A stretch of DNA of 64,000 nt from the NCBI GenBank assembly GCA_001630475.1, contig KV419422.1:1-64000 (forward strand), given 5' to 3'. This document shows positions 51,182 through 62,700 of the stretch, one piece after another. Source of the stretch: Sistotremastrum niveocremeum HHB9708. Taxonomy: Eukaryota > Basidiomycota > Agaricomycetes > Sistotremastrales > Sistotremastraceae. The notes beneath the pieces are model-generated. The model searched no databases and was not told the DNA's origin. It worked only from the letters and a program-made list of their open reading frames with translations. A program made the translations under genes and the position numbers. Every line of letters begins with the position of its first letter. The stretch's first letter is position 1.

Positions 51182-52402
51182 ATGTCACAACCATACATAG
51201 TTTTCGGTTATGGTTCCCTCATATTCAAGGTATTTACTTGAATTTTCCTTTCGCGCAACAACATCCACTGAGATCTGATCACAAAGCCGCCACCTCATAC
51301 CATTTCACAAGGTTGGCAAGTGAACCACTCGATCATCTTGATCGGAAACAGCTGAACGCTTATTTATTTAGTTAATGGATTTCTGAAAGGATATGTCCGA
51401 CGATTTGCACAGAGTTCCAATGATCATCGAGGGACTCCGGAGGTAAGTCATACTGTCCTCCGACGCTTTTTAAGGGTGACATCCGAAGATGTATTATGTA
51501 GAGTCTAGGACGTGTTGTCACTCTTGTCAGCGCAGAGGACTGGGCCGAATTTTCTGCAGCGGTTTGTACTTTTGTTAACCTGTGCTCGTCAAGTGCTCCA
51601 TAAATGGCAACAGGACCCTTTCCCTCATGAAGATATTGTATGGGGTACGCTTTGAGTTCTTCAGGATTGTTTATGTTGTTCATTGAGATTTCAAAGGAGT
51701 GGCGTACACCATTGATCCAGCATATGCAGCGGAGGTCAGGGATTATCTTGGTGAGTACTCTTTATTGAGCTTAAAACTCACGTCATAGAAATGATAAGAT
51801 TACAGAGAGAAGGTGAACCTCCTAATGTCGTACGTGCGATCTCAATCGATGTCTCATTTGCATCTAGAACGGATACACCGTCCATCATACAGACGTCTAT
51901 GGGTTTGAGAACGGAGTAGAAACAATCGTAGCACCCCAAGCGGTTGTAAGTCTCTCCCATCTATTGTTTCGACCGTCAATTTATGAAATTTATCGTCGAT
52001 AGGTATATGTAGGGCGTAAAGACAATCCTGCATTTGGTGAGATTCATAGGAACATTCAGGTTAGGCCAAATCTAATATAGCCAACTTCAAGTGGGTTCGG
52101 AAGACCTCGACGTTCTTGCAGCTCGAATATATACCTCAGTCGGGCCATCTGGAAAGAACAAGGTCTGTTAGTATTTCCTTGGCTGTCAGCACCTCATAAT
52201 AAACTGGTATTCATAGGATTATCTGTACGATCTTGAAGAAGCGGTGAAGAAATTGGCCCCAGAGTCCTATGACTCTCATATAGCAGCTTTAGTGGTACGC
52301 AGTTTAATATTTACCCCGTATGTATTTCTGACTGTGCCAATTGTGGGATAGCATCGTGTGCGCGCATTAGAAAATGCAGAAGTAGAGAGTACATCGCAAT
52401 AA
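51182..52402 (+). CDS. ChaC-like gamma-glutamylcyclotransferase
   Basis: ChaC enzymes degrade glutathione to 5-oxoproline and Cys-Gly in the cytosol. Starts MSQPYIVFGYGSLIFK with the substrate-binding GYGSLI loop. Small exons follow: PPPHTISQ, VNGFLKGYVRRFAQSSNDHR, SLGRVVTLVSAEDWAEFSAA, DPFPHEDIVWG, VAYTIDPAYAAEVRDYL, EMIRLQREGEPPNV, NGYTVHTDVYGFENGVETIV, YVGRKDNPAFGEIH and GSEDLDVLAARIYTSVGPSG. The end is HRVRALENAEVESTSQ at 52402. The FxxGYxRRFxQxSxDHRGTP block and V(W/A)G(V/A)AY are typical. The usual catalytic Glu region (YLxxRE) appears as YLEMIRLQREG. About ten introns in 1.2 kb. Convergent with the CNNM-like gene, stops 58 bp apart. Confidence 0.88.
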
Positions 52403-52460
52403 AGATAGTACGAATTGACGATTGACTCATCTGAGTCAAATTGAAACAGCAAACTTTGAT

Positions 52461-54513
52461 TTAATGCCCAGATCCATTAGTCTTACTAGCTGTTCCATAG
52501 TCCTGGGTTTTATCTGGCACGCTGCCTTCCGGTATCGATATAAGTGGAGTTCGCTCGCCGGTGTCAGTCGCCTTCTTTCGTCCAGCCTCCACAATTCTGC
52601 ACGAACTTTAGCCATAGAATGGGCTAGCTGTGAAGTGCTTACCCTTTCATGATAGCAGCCGTACTCTGTCTCTTTGCCTTCCTCTTCGTGTGGTTATCTT
52701 CATATTGATCCGTCTCGTCGACAATCTCTTCAGAGATGATTTCTTCGATAATATCTACAAGAACGTCAGCTCGACTTCAATGAAAGAATCGACGGACAAA
52801 CCCTCAAGTGTGACTACACCCAGTGCTCCACGAGATTCTCCAGGATGTTCGCTGATTAAGAGTAGATGGGCACGGCCGGTTTGACTGTCACAAGCACATC
52901 AGAGGAGGGTCACCCTTTCCTGAATTCTTACAAGTAATCTAGAGCTTGGAAACAATTGATTGCCGGAAGGGCCTGAGGCAGAACGGTGAGAGGAAAGCTT
53001 GAGACACGTTTTGCTTCGGAGGGATCGTAATTGAGCAACTGCATCGATGGCGTTTAAGAAGTCGCGGAGCGGGTTGGAGCAGTTTCTCACTCTTTTCACC
53101 AGGAGAAGGCCTACGAAGGAATTCGGGCTGCCGGGTTCGTGTACAGGGAAGCGCGAAAATCCGCTTGTCAATCTGAAGGCGATTATTGGAGCCACGGATG
53201 TTCACAATCTAGGGACGCACAGGTGATCCAACGCTTTGTGGTCCAATGGCATATCACCACTGATTGTGACGACATCCTGCATTCAGCTTCAGTGATACCC
53301 GGTAAAGCAAGGATAGCATCTGTGCGAACCTTCATGGGCGTCATAATCATATCTATGCTCTTGGTATTCAACTCCAATACCCCGTTAAGGATACTTATTT
53401 CGTCATCTCTCAAGGGTTCTTCGCCTTGTCTATGGAATTGGAGGAACGACTTGAGTTCAGCCTTCTTGTAGGTATTTCCTTCAGAGGGTCCAAGAATTCT
53501 GTCGAGGAGTTTCGCTACTGGCCATGCAATAGGGGCTGAATTTTATGGCGGATGTTAGTGGACGGGAATCTTCGTGAGGAAGACAGAGACTGACCGAAGA
53601 GCCACATAAGACAGAGAACGAAGGTGGAGCAACGGGCACCAATGGTCAAACCGTATCTTGCGCATACGGATTGAGGGATGATTCTGGTGTTGAGTCAGCG
53701 GGTAAGAACGCGTTGGACGCGAAGGTGGTGTGGCACTCACTCTCTATAAAATGGATGAAGTCAGACACATTGTGTTGGTTGTGCAATACACTGCGACGTA
53801 CCCGAATATGACTGAAATGGCCATCAAAATCAAGATAATTGTTCGGATGAAACGAAGTACCAATCATAGTCGTCGAAATCGCAACAGCAGCAACACCTCC
53901 GCCGATCTATCGCAAGTGAGTTGACGAAGTCGGCGCCTACAACTCTGACGAACCGCACTATCCAAAAATATGGGCAAGCTTTCATTGACAATCTTAGAAG
54001 CTGATGAGTGGCAGAGCTTCTGTCAAGGAAAGATTGTGACATACAACGTTGCCAAGAAGCAAGACCTTGGAGATCATTCAACCAAACTGGCGCTCTCCAA
54101 AATGAATGAAATCACGCACCACAAGAACCCAATGTCTTCCTTTCTGCAACAGCTTCAATACTGTATGACCACCATCAGCTTCGACAGATCGAAATGATAT
54201 ACACTGTATGAGCGCATCGTGATCAGTATCACGAACCTTTCCTAGCATTGATTCTCTCCTGTTCTTCGTCCGAGCTCGTCGCGAGTACTCGTAGATGTAA
54301 CTCATCAAGTCCCATGAGACCCAACGTGAGACCAGCAAAGACACCGCCAAGAATGATGAGAATTGCTGCGATGATGAGTTTGTACCAGAAAGAAGCTGAG
54401 CCTATGGGTTGGTCTGGTCCTTCTTCATCTGCAAAGCTTGACAAGGGAAATGCTAGCGCTAATTTTGATATAGATATCAGAGAGGACGACAGCTTGAGCA
54501 TCCGCAACGACAT
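52461..54513 (-). CDS. CNNM/MAM3-type (DUF21 + CBS) membrane protein
   Basis: Ancient-conserved-domain family linked to Mg2+ and metal homeostasis at vacuolar or plasma membranes. Starts MSLRMLKLSSSLISISKLAL at 54513, a likely signal peptide. DUF21 parts: FWYKLIIAAILIILGGVFAG, then LTLGLMGLDELHLRVLATSS, VLKLLQKGRHWVLV, VLLLGNV then IVNESLPIFLDSAV, GGGVAAVAISTTMIVIFG, E, IIPQSVCARYGLTIGA, CLMWLFAPIAWPVAKLLDRI. Next is the CBS region: ELNTKSIDMIMTPMK, DVVTISGDMPLDHKALDHL, LTSGFSRFPVHEPGSPNSFV then GLLLVKR, and GALGVVTLED then IIEEIISEEIVDETDQYEDN. The tail ends GERTPLISIPEGS and stops at 52461-52463. The Glu of FGEIIPQS comes from a 3-nt micro-exon. Over 12 introns. Confidence 0.87.
53741..53743 (-). 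other. 3-nt micro-exon (AGA) in the CNNM-like gene
   Basis: Minus-strand order: exon ending VIFG (TTCGG, to 53802), intron 53744-53801 (GTACGT..TTATAG), exon AGA, intron 53684-53740 starting with a perfect GTGAGT and ending ACACCAG, exon AATCATCCC from 53683. Inclusion gives VIFGEIIPQS, the near-invariant FGEIIPQ motif. Skipping stays in frame but removes the Glu. Confidence 0.8.
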
Positions 54514-54743
54514 GGCAGATGAGTAGACAAGCAAGAAGACGAAACGCCGAGTTTCGCCAAGTTGAAGCTGAAGTTGAGCGCTTGTTTCAGAACCTCCTAT
54601 GACATCAGACCAACCAAAGTCAAAACAAATGAAACAAAGGATGGATAGCGAGATACGACAAAGAGAGCTAGTATGCATACATGGTACAGAATTCATACAC
54701 CAGAAAACCTTTACAACAACAGGCTTAGCCAAGCCCGTCAGTT

Positions 54744-56045
54744 TTACAACTTCAAAATAAAATCATTATCATAATCCACCTCTTCAGCAGAAGCAGCGCT
54801 GGAACGGCCACGGATAGCCTGCTCCTCGAACCACTGCGGTTCAACAGGCGGAGGTGGCACTGGAAGTGGGGGCGCGGGCGCGGGAGGCACGGCAATGGTA
54901 GTCACAGAACTACTCTTTTTCTTATGCCGGCTCTTGGATTGATTCTGGCTCGAAGGGGGATTGTATCGTGGGCCAGGAGGGATGCCCCGCGAAGGGTCTC
55001 CGGGACAGGTTGGAGCTTTATGCTCAACCCAGTCGGAGGAAGAGGGAACTCTGCGACATTTGAAACAGCCTCCTGCGGCGGCGATGCTGCGTCGTTCCTC
55101 GGGGGTGAGAGGAGCTGGTGTGAGACGCTGCGTAGGTGGATTGGGCGGGGGAGAGACGCGAGCGATCTGCAAGTCTGAAAGAGTGATGGAAGGTAGTGGA
55201 GGATCCAGCTGCTCAGGCTGTGTGTCCAGATGTTCGGGTTCGGGTTCGAGTTCGTGCCCGGCCTCAAGCTCGAGTTCAAGGCTCGGTGGTCGACTGATCG
55301 GGTGGGCGGCGATGATGGGGTCGCGATGAGCGGGTACAGTCTCATGCAACTCAGTGGAGAGATTCTCAATCGTCGGGGAAGGAGGCGTGTCTTCTTGAGA
55401 CGAGGTGTGGTCGTATGGCTGCTTTGAAGCAACTGATTCGGCGGGGATAACGAAAGAACCATCTGCGATTTCGCATATCAGGCCGGCCAGTTTCTCGACA
55501 CCTATTGTGTCGATGGTCAGGCCTTGAAGTTGGAGTACCTTTTCGACGTCTCTTCCGGTCTTCTCGTCCGCGCCGAATAAGAGGTGACGCTTGTACTGGA
55601 CGTCGTCGACCATGCTACTCCTATTGCATTCATTGAGGACTGCTCGACGCTCTTCGAGCTCCCCAACGTAATCTCGGATAGGAAGACCATTCTGACGAAA
55701 GGTGTAGAATGCTCTTTCTGCCTTGAGACCCATATCCGAAGAGTTATTGAGTAGGAATCTGTCTTTGAATCGTTGGACAAATTCGTTCCAAGACGTGAGA
55801 GCCTGCAGATCAGCAGACTGAGCGTCCCACCATCTTGATGTCTCGGGATGGATCAATGCAAGACCTGCTTGACGAATTTGGGCGCGAGGGGTAAGGGGTT
55901 GAGATGAGTGGAGGTCATTGTAAGATTGAAAGATAGCAGAGCAGCGTGAAAGCCAAAAGACGATCGAAGAAGGTTGGATTGGGCCAGTAAATGATGGCGC
56001 AAGCGAATATTGATTGCTCGAAGAATAAGAAGGAGAAGGAAACAT
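54744..56045 (-). mobile_element. Solitary gag-like frame of an LTR retrotransposon (Ty3/Gypsy type), fossil or domesticated
   Basis: One uninterrupted frame of about 430 residues with a retrotransposon gag domain in its first half: a tryptophan-rich ARW-type helix block (SRWWDAQSADLQALTSWNEF, then VQRFKDRFLL) and a downstream helical segment. A Pro/Glu-rich linker follows, then a zinc-knuckle-like segment near the C-terminus (CFKCRR with a later His and Cys). No protease, reverse transcriptase or integrase is adjacent and no terminal repeats are visible in the flanks, so the rest of the element is absent. The frame itself looks whole, which could mean a fairly recent remnant or retention as a host gene. 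It lies between the CNNM-like gene and an F-box-like gene. Confidence 0.75.
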
Positions 56046-56191
56046 AAGAGACAGAACGAAGAGAGGGAGAGGCGAGTCCTTGCAGCGGACGATGTCGTGG
56101 TTGGGTATCAAATCGATGTTGACTCCGAGTTGCTATGCTCTCCTTCTGAACGCATCAAAGGCGATGCCGCTCGCTCGTCAACAACTCATAC

Positions 56192-57416
56192 ATGACATAC
56201 ACTCTCTTGCCAGAAATACTGGAACATATATTCTTTCTCGCCTATGAGCATGTTTTGGATGAACCCAGCAAGGCTGACTATCGAGCCATCGCAGGGCTCT
56301 CTCGCCTTTGCTCAGCCTGGCTCATCCCAGCGCAGCGCATTCTATTCCGGACGGTCACGATACGCTCGTCCGAAGAGGCTATCGCATTTCGAAACGTCTT
56401 GGTCAAGGCAAAATATGGCGATGACAAAGGACTCGCCCACGTCGTGCGGTCTATCTGGACACTCCGTCTAACGTCTTCGGCCGTATTGTCACCAAACCGG
56501 CTGGCAGTCATCATAGGACTATGTCCTGCTCTCCAGATCCTACGTCTGGACTTCCATGATCTGCCCTCGCTCAGGATTTCAGGAAAACCACGCGATCTGA
56601 GGGAATACGATACCCAAACCCTTGCATTTATGGCAAGGACAAGCACAGTCAGGGCTTTGCATTTCAGTGGTTCATTGCGAACCGCCATCGACTTGATAAA
56701 AGCTTGGCCATCTCTGGAACACGTTTACATCAAAGCTGCAGTTGATCCCTCCATCACATTGACCGAGCAACTCATCAACCGCTTCTACGAATTCCGTTGG
56801 GAAGGTGTAGGCGAGGACCAGGGCCATTCATTGTGGAAACAGCTCCTGGGGAACTCACATCAGTCCCTACATATACTTCAACTCAACCACCTTCCTCCTC
56901 CCCTCGAATTCGACGAACTACTGCAAAGTGTACCAAACCTCCGCTCTCTCCGTCTTCCAGATTGCTCTCCTATACATGGCGCCGCTCTCCAGCATTGTGC
57001 AATGCTCCAGGAGTTGATGATTTCACAACCTCCTCGTTACTTAGCACTGTGGAACGTTCGACACAAATTGCAACACCTCGCCTTCACATTCGATACAGCC
57101 ATGCCACAGGAAGACCTCGATCTTCTCACTCAATTTATATGCAAGAGTCCGGGAGTGGAAAATGTGTCGATACATCGGGGAGATTCACCGGTGACGTGGG
57201 GTGGGGAGCTTCGTCGATCTTGTTTAGAGAGAGGCATTGGGATTAGGATGAGTTCGCATCTGACGAAGGTGAATCCTTTCTGGGAGGTCAGTTATCTTGT
57301 CTATTTTCCTCCCCTATCGGAAGTCTTAGTCTGAACAGGATCAGACTCTTGAAAGAACTGAACAATACCCTCGATTGCGATCGAACAACCGCCAGAGAAG
57401 ACTGGCGACACCTTGA
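56192..57416 (+). CDS. F-box-like / leucine-rich hypothetical protein
   Basis: Starts MTYTLLPEILEHIFFLAYEH with an F-box-like opening (LPEILEHIFFLAYE, then YRAIAGLSRLCSAWLIPAQR and ILFRTVTI), the common Agaricomycete pattern. The rest has irregular leucine-rich segments: LAVIIGLCPALQILRLDFHD, SLHILQLNHLPPPLEFDELL, SVPNLRSLRLPDCSPIHG. In the unspliced reading the frame stops at 57334. A GTCAGT donor after NPFWE and a CTGAACAG acceptor give a spliced end DQTLERTEQYPRLRSNNRQR stopping at 57416, which I prefer slightly. These proteins form large, fast-evolving families in mushrooms and probably act as SCF adaptors; no substrate can be inferred. Starts 146 bp from the gag-like frame on the opposite strand. 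Confidence 0.7.
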
Positions 57417-57560
57417 GCCACATCTATGTGGCCCTCCTTCGATTACTCATCCAGTTTTCCTCTTCGACGGCCTCCATGATTGGGTTGAAGGAAGCATCTG
57501 AATCATCTATGACTTCGCGCGATGCGATTGCAGAACTACAGAGAATGTCGATGCGCCTTT

Positions 57561-59556
57561 CTATTCTTCCCTCAATCGAAGTACCGCTACGCTCTCGACA
57601 TGCGCCGTCTGAGGGAACAAATCAAACGGTCTTACACTCTCCACCATATATCCACCCCCGACCCCAGCATTCGACCTCTCCACGATCATCCCCACATCCC
57701 TCGCCTGCGTATGAACATTGCAGCTCACGTAGACCAACGTCTTCGGTCTGAACGTAAGCAATTGTTCGATAAACTTCTCATCGCATCCTTTTCTGGGCGG
57801 ATCGATAACCACGACCGTCTGATCAGGAGGGAAGTCCTTTACAGAATCGAATATCGCTTCGGCTTTGCCAGCGAAGAATAAGCATTTTCCTTCGGGAATG
57901 CTGTTCAACTCGGCATTATGCTTTGCGGATCGGATGCTATCTTCGCTGATCTCTACACCTGCAATCTTCTCAAAATGAGGCGAGAGGGTGATGGAGAACA
58001 ACCCGCTGCCGCAGTATGTGTCGACCAGATGTGTCGGAGGAGACGTTTGGGGGAGGGAGCTGGGTGGGTTGAGGATTGCTTCGCGCACGTAGGAGGTTAG
58101 AGGAACGAGAACAGAGTTGTTGTTTTGGAAGAAGGAACCGGCTGGATATTCGAAGAGCATTGGGCCTACTGCTTCGCGAATGGTGGCTTTATGGTCTGTA
58201 ACGCATATATGCGTTTGTGCTTCTGCTGTTGGGGCGTCAACAGCAACCTCGGTATTCTCTGCGCCGTTTGCGGTGTTGGCGGGAATAGGTAGTGAATCAC
58301 GAAGGAGAAGAGTAGCTCCCCGTTTGTATGTGTGAATATTTCTGCATGCGTGGTCAATGAAAGACGGAACCCAGTAACACATTGATCGTACCTTCGAACA
58401 TTCGAGATGATGGGACCCAGTGCCTCATTCAGGACCGGAGTCGCGATAGGACATTCCTAGCAGATGCATAAGTATTGCCTTTGCCATATGCATATAGTCA
58501 CCCGTACCTCGATATCCATCACCGACCGTCTGCCATGTTCATTGAATCCAATCCGAAGTTCCTTCACATCTTTGAGCTTCTTCTTCCCTTTACGATCATT
58601 TCGACTACCAGTCGGTGCGTCAAAGTGCGGGGTGATCTTAGTCCTGTAGTTATACTGCATCGGAGATGCTATGGCAGGCAAGACTTCAGGTACGAGGCCC
58701 TCCGCCAAGTCTAGATCGTCGTGAGTCATAGGACAGCTTTAATCGAGAAAGCAATCCTGACTTGAGAAGTTTTGGAAAGCTTTCACGACGACTCGTCTTT
58801 TCACGTCCAATTGATGGTCATACGAAAGCATCTAGAAACAGCATTATATTCACTGGGGTAAAAAAACAAAGGGGCACGATAGCGAACTTGATATTGACAC
58901 CCAGCACATTTCCCAAAATATTGGCATTTGACTCTGGTCGTATCTCGCAATGAAGTGTTTGGTTCAAGGATTTCAATCAGACTTCCGAAGGAATGTAGTT
59001 TTGAGTGACGGTGAATTTTGGCTTTGACTTTTTCTCCGGGTAGCACGAAAGGAACGACAATCACCCAAGGGGGGTGTGGTTCGGAGAGTTTCCCAATACA
59101 TTCGCCTGATAGACATTATTTCGAACCAGTCAAAAGCATGGAAAAAAACTTGCCATTTGACGCGAGCTCTGACATCTCAACCTCGACTTCCGCACCCCAT
59201 TCGATAGGCGCATCCCATTCTGTTCCTTTCGAAGCGGCTTCTGATGTGGCTTCCGCACCAAGTAGTGCAGTTACGTCTCTCCAGAGGACGTCGTCGGATG
59301 AGTATGGCTCAATTTCAGCGTGTTTCTTCTTGCGTTTCTTGTTCGCTTTGTCTTTCTTCCCGGTACTTTCTACTGCTGTTGAGGTAGATGGGCCTGGACC
59401 ACCCTCGATCTCGTTGTCGGACGCCATTACGCCCTCGTCTTCATTTTCAATTTCCATCGCTGGTGCTGGAGAGACAGAGATCCGCGCTTTCTTGATGATC
59501 GGGCCTGGAGAAGGAGTATCCCTGGTCCTAGGAGTTTTCGCCGGTTGGAAAGACAT
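57561..59556 (-). CDS. TRM2: tRNA (uracil-5-)-methyltransferase TRM2
   Basis: SAM-dependent enzyme making ribothymidine at U54 of tRNA. Starts MSFQPAKTPRTRDTPSPGPI with an acidic/basic disordered region (GKKDKANKKRKKKHAEIEPY). A TRAM-like segment (IVVPFVLPGEKVKAKIHRHS) precedes an iron-sulfur-like cysteine set VKCQYFGKCAGCQYQ and, later, ECPIATPVLNEALG. Then SPMQYNYRTKITPHFDAPTG. The methyltransferase domain has PAGSFFQNNNSVLVPLTSYV, VDTYCGSGLFSITLSPHFEK, IAGVEISEDSIRSAKHNAEL, VVVIDPPRKGCDEKFI and VYVSCNVHTQARDVG with the catalytic Cys. The end is RPFDLFPQTAHVESVAVLRL. Complete, about 600 residues, a few introns. Divergent from the aminotransferase (221 bp). Confidence 0.94.
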
Positions 59557-59777
59557 AAGGAGAGATGTCGAGTAAAGCTTTAAAGTGTTATGAGTGCGAG
59601 TGCAGACGAGTTTAGCAATTGCAGAGCGCCAACGGTTCATCCGGCACATTCCGAAAATTTGTGGCAGGCGAAGTCCCTGAATTCTTGCAACGGCCGAAGC
59701 ATTCCTCGCTTTTCCCGTGCATCGAGTCAGACCTCTTTCTCATCAACCATCACCTGCTTACTGCCTTTTACCTCGTT

Positions 59778-61374
59778 ATGGCGACAATAACACATCTGAA
59801 CGGAAATGGAGTGAAACCGAATGGTCATGGCGTTCACGCTCCACCTTTATCGAAAGAGGCTCAAGCTTTGGACAGTAGTGACTTGGATCTCCCTGACATT
59901 GACGTTTGCTGCGTCCGAATAGTCTATGAACTGTCTTTGACATGCCATAACAGCCTTCAAAATTGACCATAACACTCGCTAACGACCTCAAGCCACTTCC
60001 TCCACCTGAGAGTTTGGTCTTTGGACAGGTGCGATTCACGATATCTTCTCTTTATCAAGACTGAGAGATCGCGTGCAGACAATGACTGATCATATGTTGA
60101 TAATGTCATTTGATCCTACGACAGGTATGAGGATTCTATAACCGTCATGCGCGATCTAATTGTTACTCAGGATGGTCTGCACCCGAAATCAAACCATTTG
60201 GTCCTCTATCTCTCGACCCTGCATCCTCATGTTTCCAATACTGCCCAAATGTCTTCGAGGGTATGAAGGTGAGGCTTCTCGCATCAATTTCAAACTCGTT
60301 CTCACCAACTTCCCAGGCATACTTGGATCCGGAAGGCCGTCCAAGACTCTTCCGACCAGACTTGAACATGGACCGATTCACAAAATCCACTGAACGTGTT
60401 GCCCTGCCCGTGAGTACCCCGATTACATATTTGAAGATGCTCTCATGCCTTATTTTAGACCTTCAACGCGTCAGCTCTCCTCGAACTCATAAAAGAGCTG
60501 GTATCTGTTGATGCACGATGGATCCCGAAAAAACGAGGCTACAGTCTCTACATCCGCCCTACTCTTCTCGGCACCCGACCTGGTGAGTATTTATCTGCAA
60601 AGGGGTGCGCATATATTGATCATCCTCAGGTCTCGGTGTTGCCGCATCTACTCACGCCCTTCTTTACGTCCTCCTCTCGCCTACCGGTCCCTACTTCCCC
60701 AGTGGCTTCAAACCCGTTTCATTGTTGGCCAGTGAAGACGCAGTTCGGTCGTGGCCTGGCGGTACCGGTGGATTCAAGTTGGGATTGAACTACGCACCAT
60801 GCTTCCAACCTCAGCGTCAAGCCGCGAAGCGTGGATATGACCAACTGCTGTGGCTTTTGGGAGAAGAGCGAAGAATATGTGAAGTGGGACAAATGAACTT
60901 CTTCGTCGTTACGCAGCGCGAAGACGGAGGTACGTGCTGCCCGGACCATACTCTTCTGATTCCGGGCTCATAAAACATGAACGGCGCGCAGATCTCGATT
61001 TGCTCACACCTCCATTGGACGGCACGATCCTGCCCGGGATTACAAGAAACTCCTGTCTCCAGCTCGCCGAAGCACATACAACTGGACGTGAACCACTAGA
61101 CACGTTGAAAGAGAAACTCCATCCCTCGGAGCGGGCAATCACCATGGCCGACCTCCTGAACTTCTCTAATTCAGGGACATTGCTCGAAGTGTTTGGTGCA
61201 GCGACTGCGGCTGTGATCACGCCTGTTGGACGAATCGGCTACAATGGTTCTGATATTCATATTCCTACATATGAGGGCGGATTGGGACCTGTTGGTCGGA
61301 ATCTGTATGAGCGGATTGTCGATATTCAGGAAGGGCGGTACAAGCACGAATGGAGTGTGCTGTGCAGCGAATGA
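59778..61374 (+). CDS. BAT: Branched-chain amino acid aminotransferase (BCAT)
   Basis: PLP enzyme interconverting Leu/Ile/Val and their 2-oxo acids. The first in-frame ATG is 59778, MATITHLNGNGVKPNGHGVH, with no clear mitochondrial leader, suggesting the cytosolic form. Then LTITLANDLKPLPPPESLVF, TDHMLIMSFDPTTGWSAPEI, CPNVFEGMKAYLDPEGRPRL, then FRPDLNMDRFTKSTERVALP, VDARWIPKKRGYSLYIRPTL and PGGTGGFKLGLNYAPCFQPQ with the PLP-binding Lys in GGFKLG. Next are ICEVGQMNFFVVTQREDG, LDGTILPGITRNSCLQLA, ERAITMADLLNFSNSGTLLE and VFGAATAAVITPVGRIGYNG. It ends RYKHEWSVLCSE. Fold-IV motifs are complete. Five or six introns. Confidence 0.94.
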
Positions 61375-61489
61375 GGCTCATTCTCACTAGTACTGCCTCT
61401 TTTAGCCGAGCGCTTCAGTACTACGGGTGGCAGTGCCATCTTGATTAGATAAAGATACATGTACAATCAAACCCCTGTATGGCATTTCG

Positions 61490-61496
61490 TATAAAT
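61490..61496 (+). promoter_or_regulatory. TATA box of the CipC-like gene
   Basis: TATAAAT lies 71-77 bp upstream of the ATG at 61567 in a 190-bp promoter region, one of the few clear TATA boxes in the window. It suggests strong or inducible expression. Confidence 0.55.
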
Positions 61497-61566
61497 TGGA
61501 ACCGGTCGTGACGGGCATAATCCACACAAGTGCAGCCACCATCTTCGCAGGCATCACTTGACTATC

Positions 61567-62468
61567 ATGGGCCTTTTTGACTCATTTGGTTGGGACTCGT
61601 TCAGTCATGACGAAGCACAGAGACATTATAATGACATCTACGGCACTGAATATGTGCAACCTCATCATCAAGCCAGCTGGGGTCACGAAGGTCTGTCTCC
61701 ATCTGATTGCTAAGATGGTCGAATCGGCGCTGATTGTTGGTCTCGAATTGTTTTAGCTATCGCCGGCGCAGCTGGTTTCGCAGCGATGAGAGCCTACGAA
61801 GCTCATCTTCGCGCAACAGGTCAACAACCTTCGCATGAACTGATGAAGGTACGTCATATCGCCAATTTCCTGGCAATCGAACACCGATCTCATCCGATCA
61901 CAATCAATTTCCCTAGGAAATTCTTGCTGGAATAGCAGCTGCCGAAGTCGACAAACTGGCAGAGACGAAAGGTCTCGATTGGATTGACCGACACAAGGCG
62001 AAGAAGATGGCTGCTCATCAGGCTCATCAACTTGCGGATCAGAGATACGGAGGAGGAACTGGATGGGAATATGCTCAATCCCAGGGCGGGTATGCTCAAG
62101 AATATCAATATGGTGGATATGGCGGCGGCGGCGGCGGTTATGGGGGAGGAGGGGGCTATGGGGGCGATCCTGGATATGGAGGCGGAGGCGGAGGCTACGG
62201 AGGTGGTGGTGGCTATGGAGGCGGCGGCGGCGGCGGTTATGGAGGGGGAGGAGGTTACGATGGTGGTTACGGAGGAGGCGGAGGTTATGGCGGAGGAGGT
62301 TATGCCCCTCCTCCTCCACAAGGTGGATATTACCCGCCTGGAGGAGCAGGTGGCTATGGCGGACCACCCCCAGGATATGGAGGACAACCTGGATACGGAG
62401 GAGGATATGATTCAAATTTCCCACCACCGGAACATCACCATCACCACCACCACCGCGACGAATACTAG
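61567..62468 (+). CDS. CipC-like (DUF3759) protein with Gly/Tyr-rich and poly-His tail
   Basis: CipC proteins are small, abundant fungal stress- and antibiotic-response proteins of unknown activity. Exon 1 starts MGLFDSFGWDSFSHDEAQRH and includes YNDIYGTEYVQPHHQASWGH. Exon 2 has AIAGAAGFAAMRAYEAHLRA then TGQQPSHELMK. Exon 3 has EILAGIAAAEVDKLAETKGL, DWIDRHKAKKMAAHQAHQLA. This is the complete DUF3759 domain (MGxFDS.., ELIAGAA.F, KGLDWxD..KAK). It continues into about 110 residues of GGY/GGG repeats with a PPPPQGGYYPPGGAGG segment and a seven-His tract before RDEY at 62468. Typical family members stop soon after the domain, so the tail is an added low-complexity extension. Two introns. Confidence 0.85.
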
Positions 62469-62700
62469 TCACTTACAATCTCACCTGACGTATATGTGCA
62501 TCTCATCTTCCTGTACCATAGTTATGTCGTTTTGCATTGGAATTCCACAACTGACCGACGAGGTGCTATTTGTATGTTCATTTTGAAAATGTTATACTGT
62601 TGATTGGCTACTTCTGTCTGTCATCGAGATATGTTGGGTGAAACTAGATTAAACCCAGGTCCTGGAAGCAGAATCAGAGAAGAGTGTAGCATTTCGCAGA
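62469..62700. other. Convergent 3' region between CipC-like gene and aminopeptidase
   Basis: About 230 bp between two stop codons, presumably both 3' UTRs. Nothing else recognised. Confidence 0.5.

Noticed and set aside
59619-59777. N-terminal extension of the aminotransferase that might be a mitochondrial leader
   Set aside because: It begins with TTG and has no in-frame ATG before 59778; no spliced upstream start was found.
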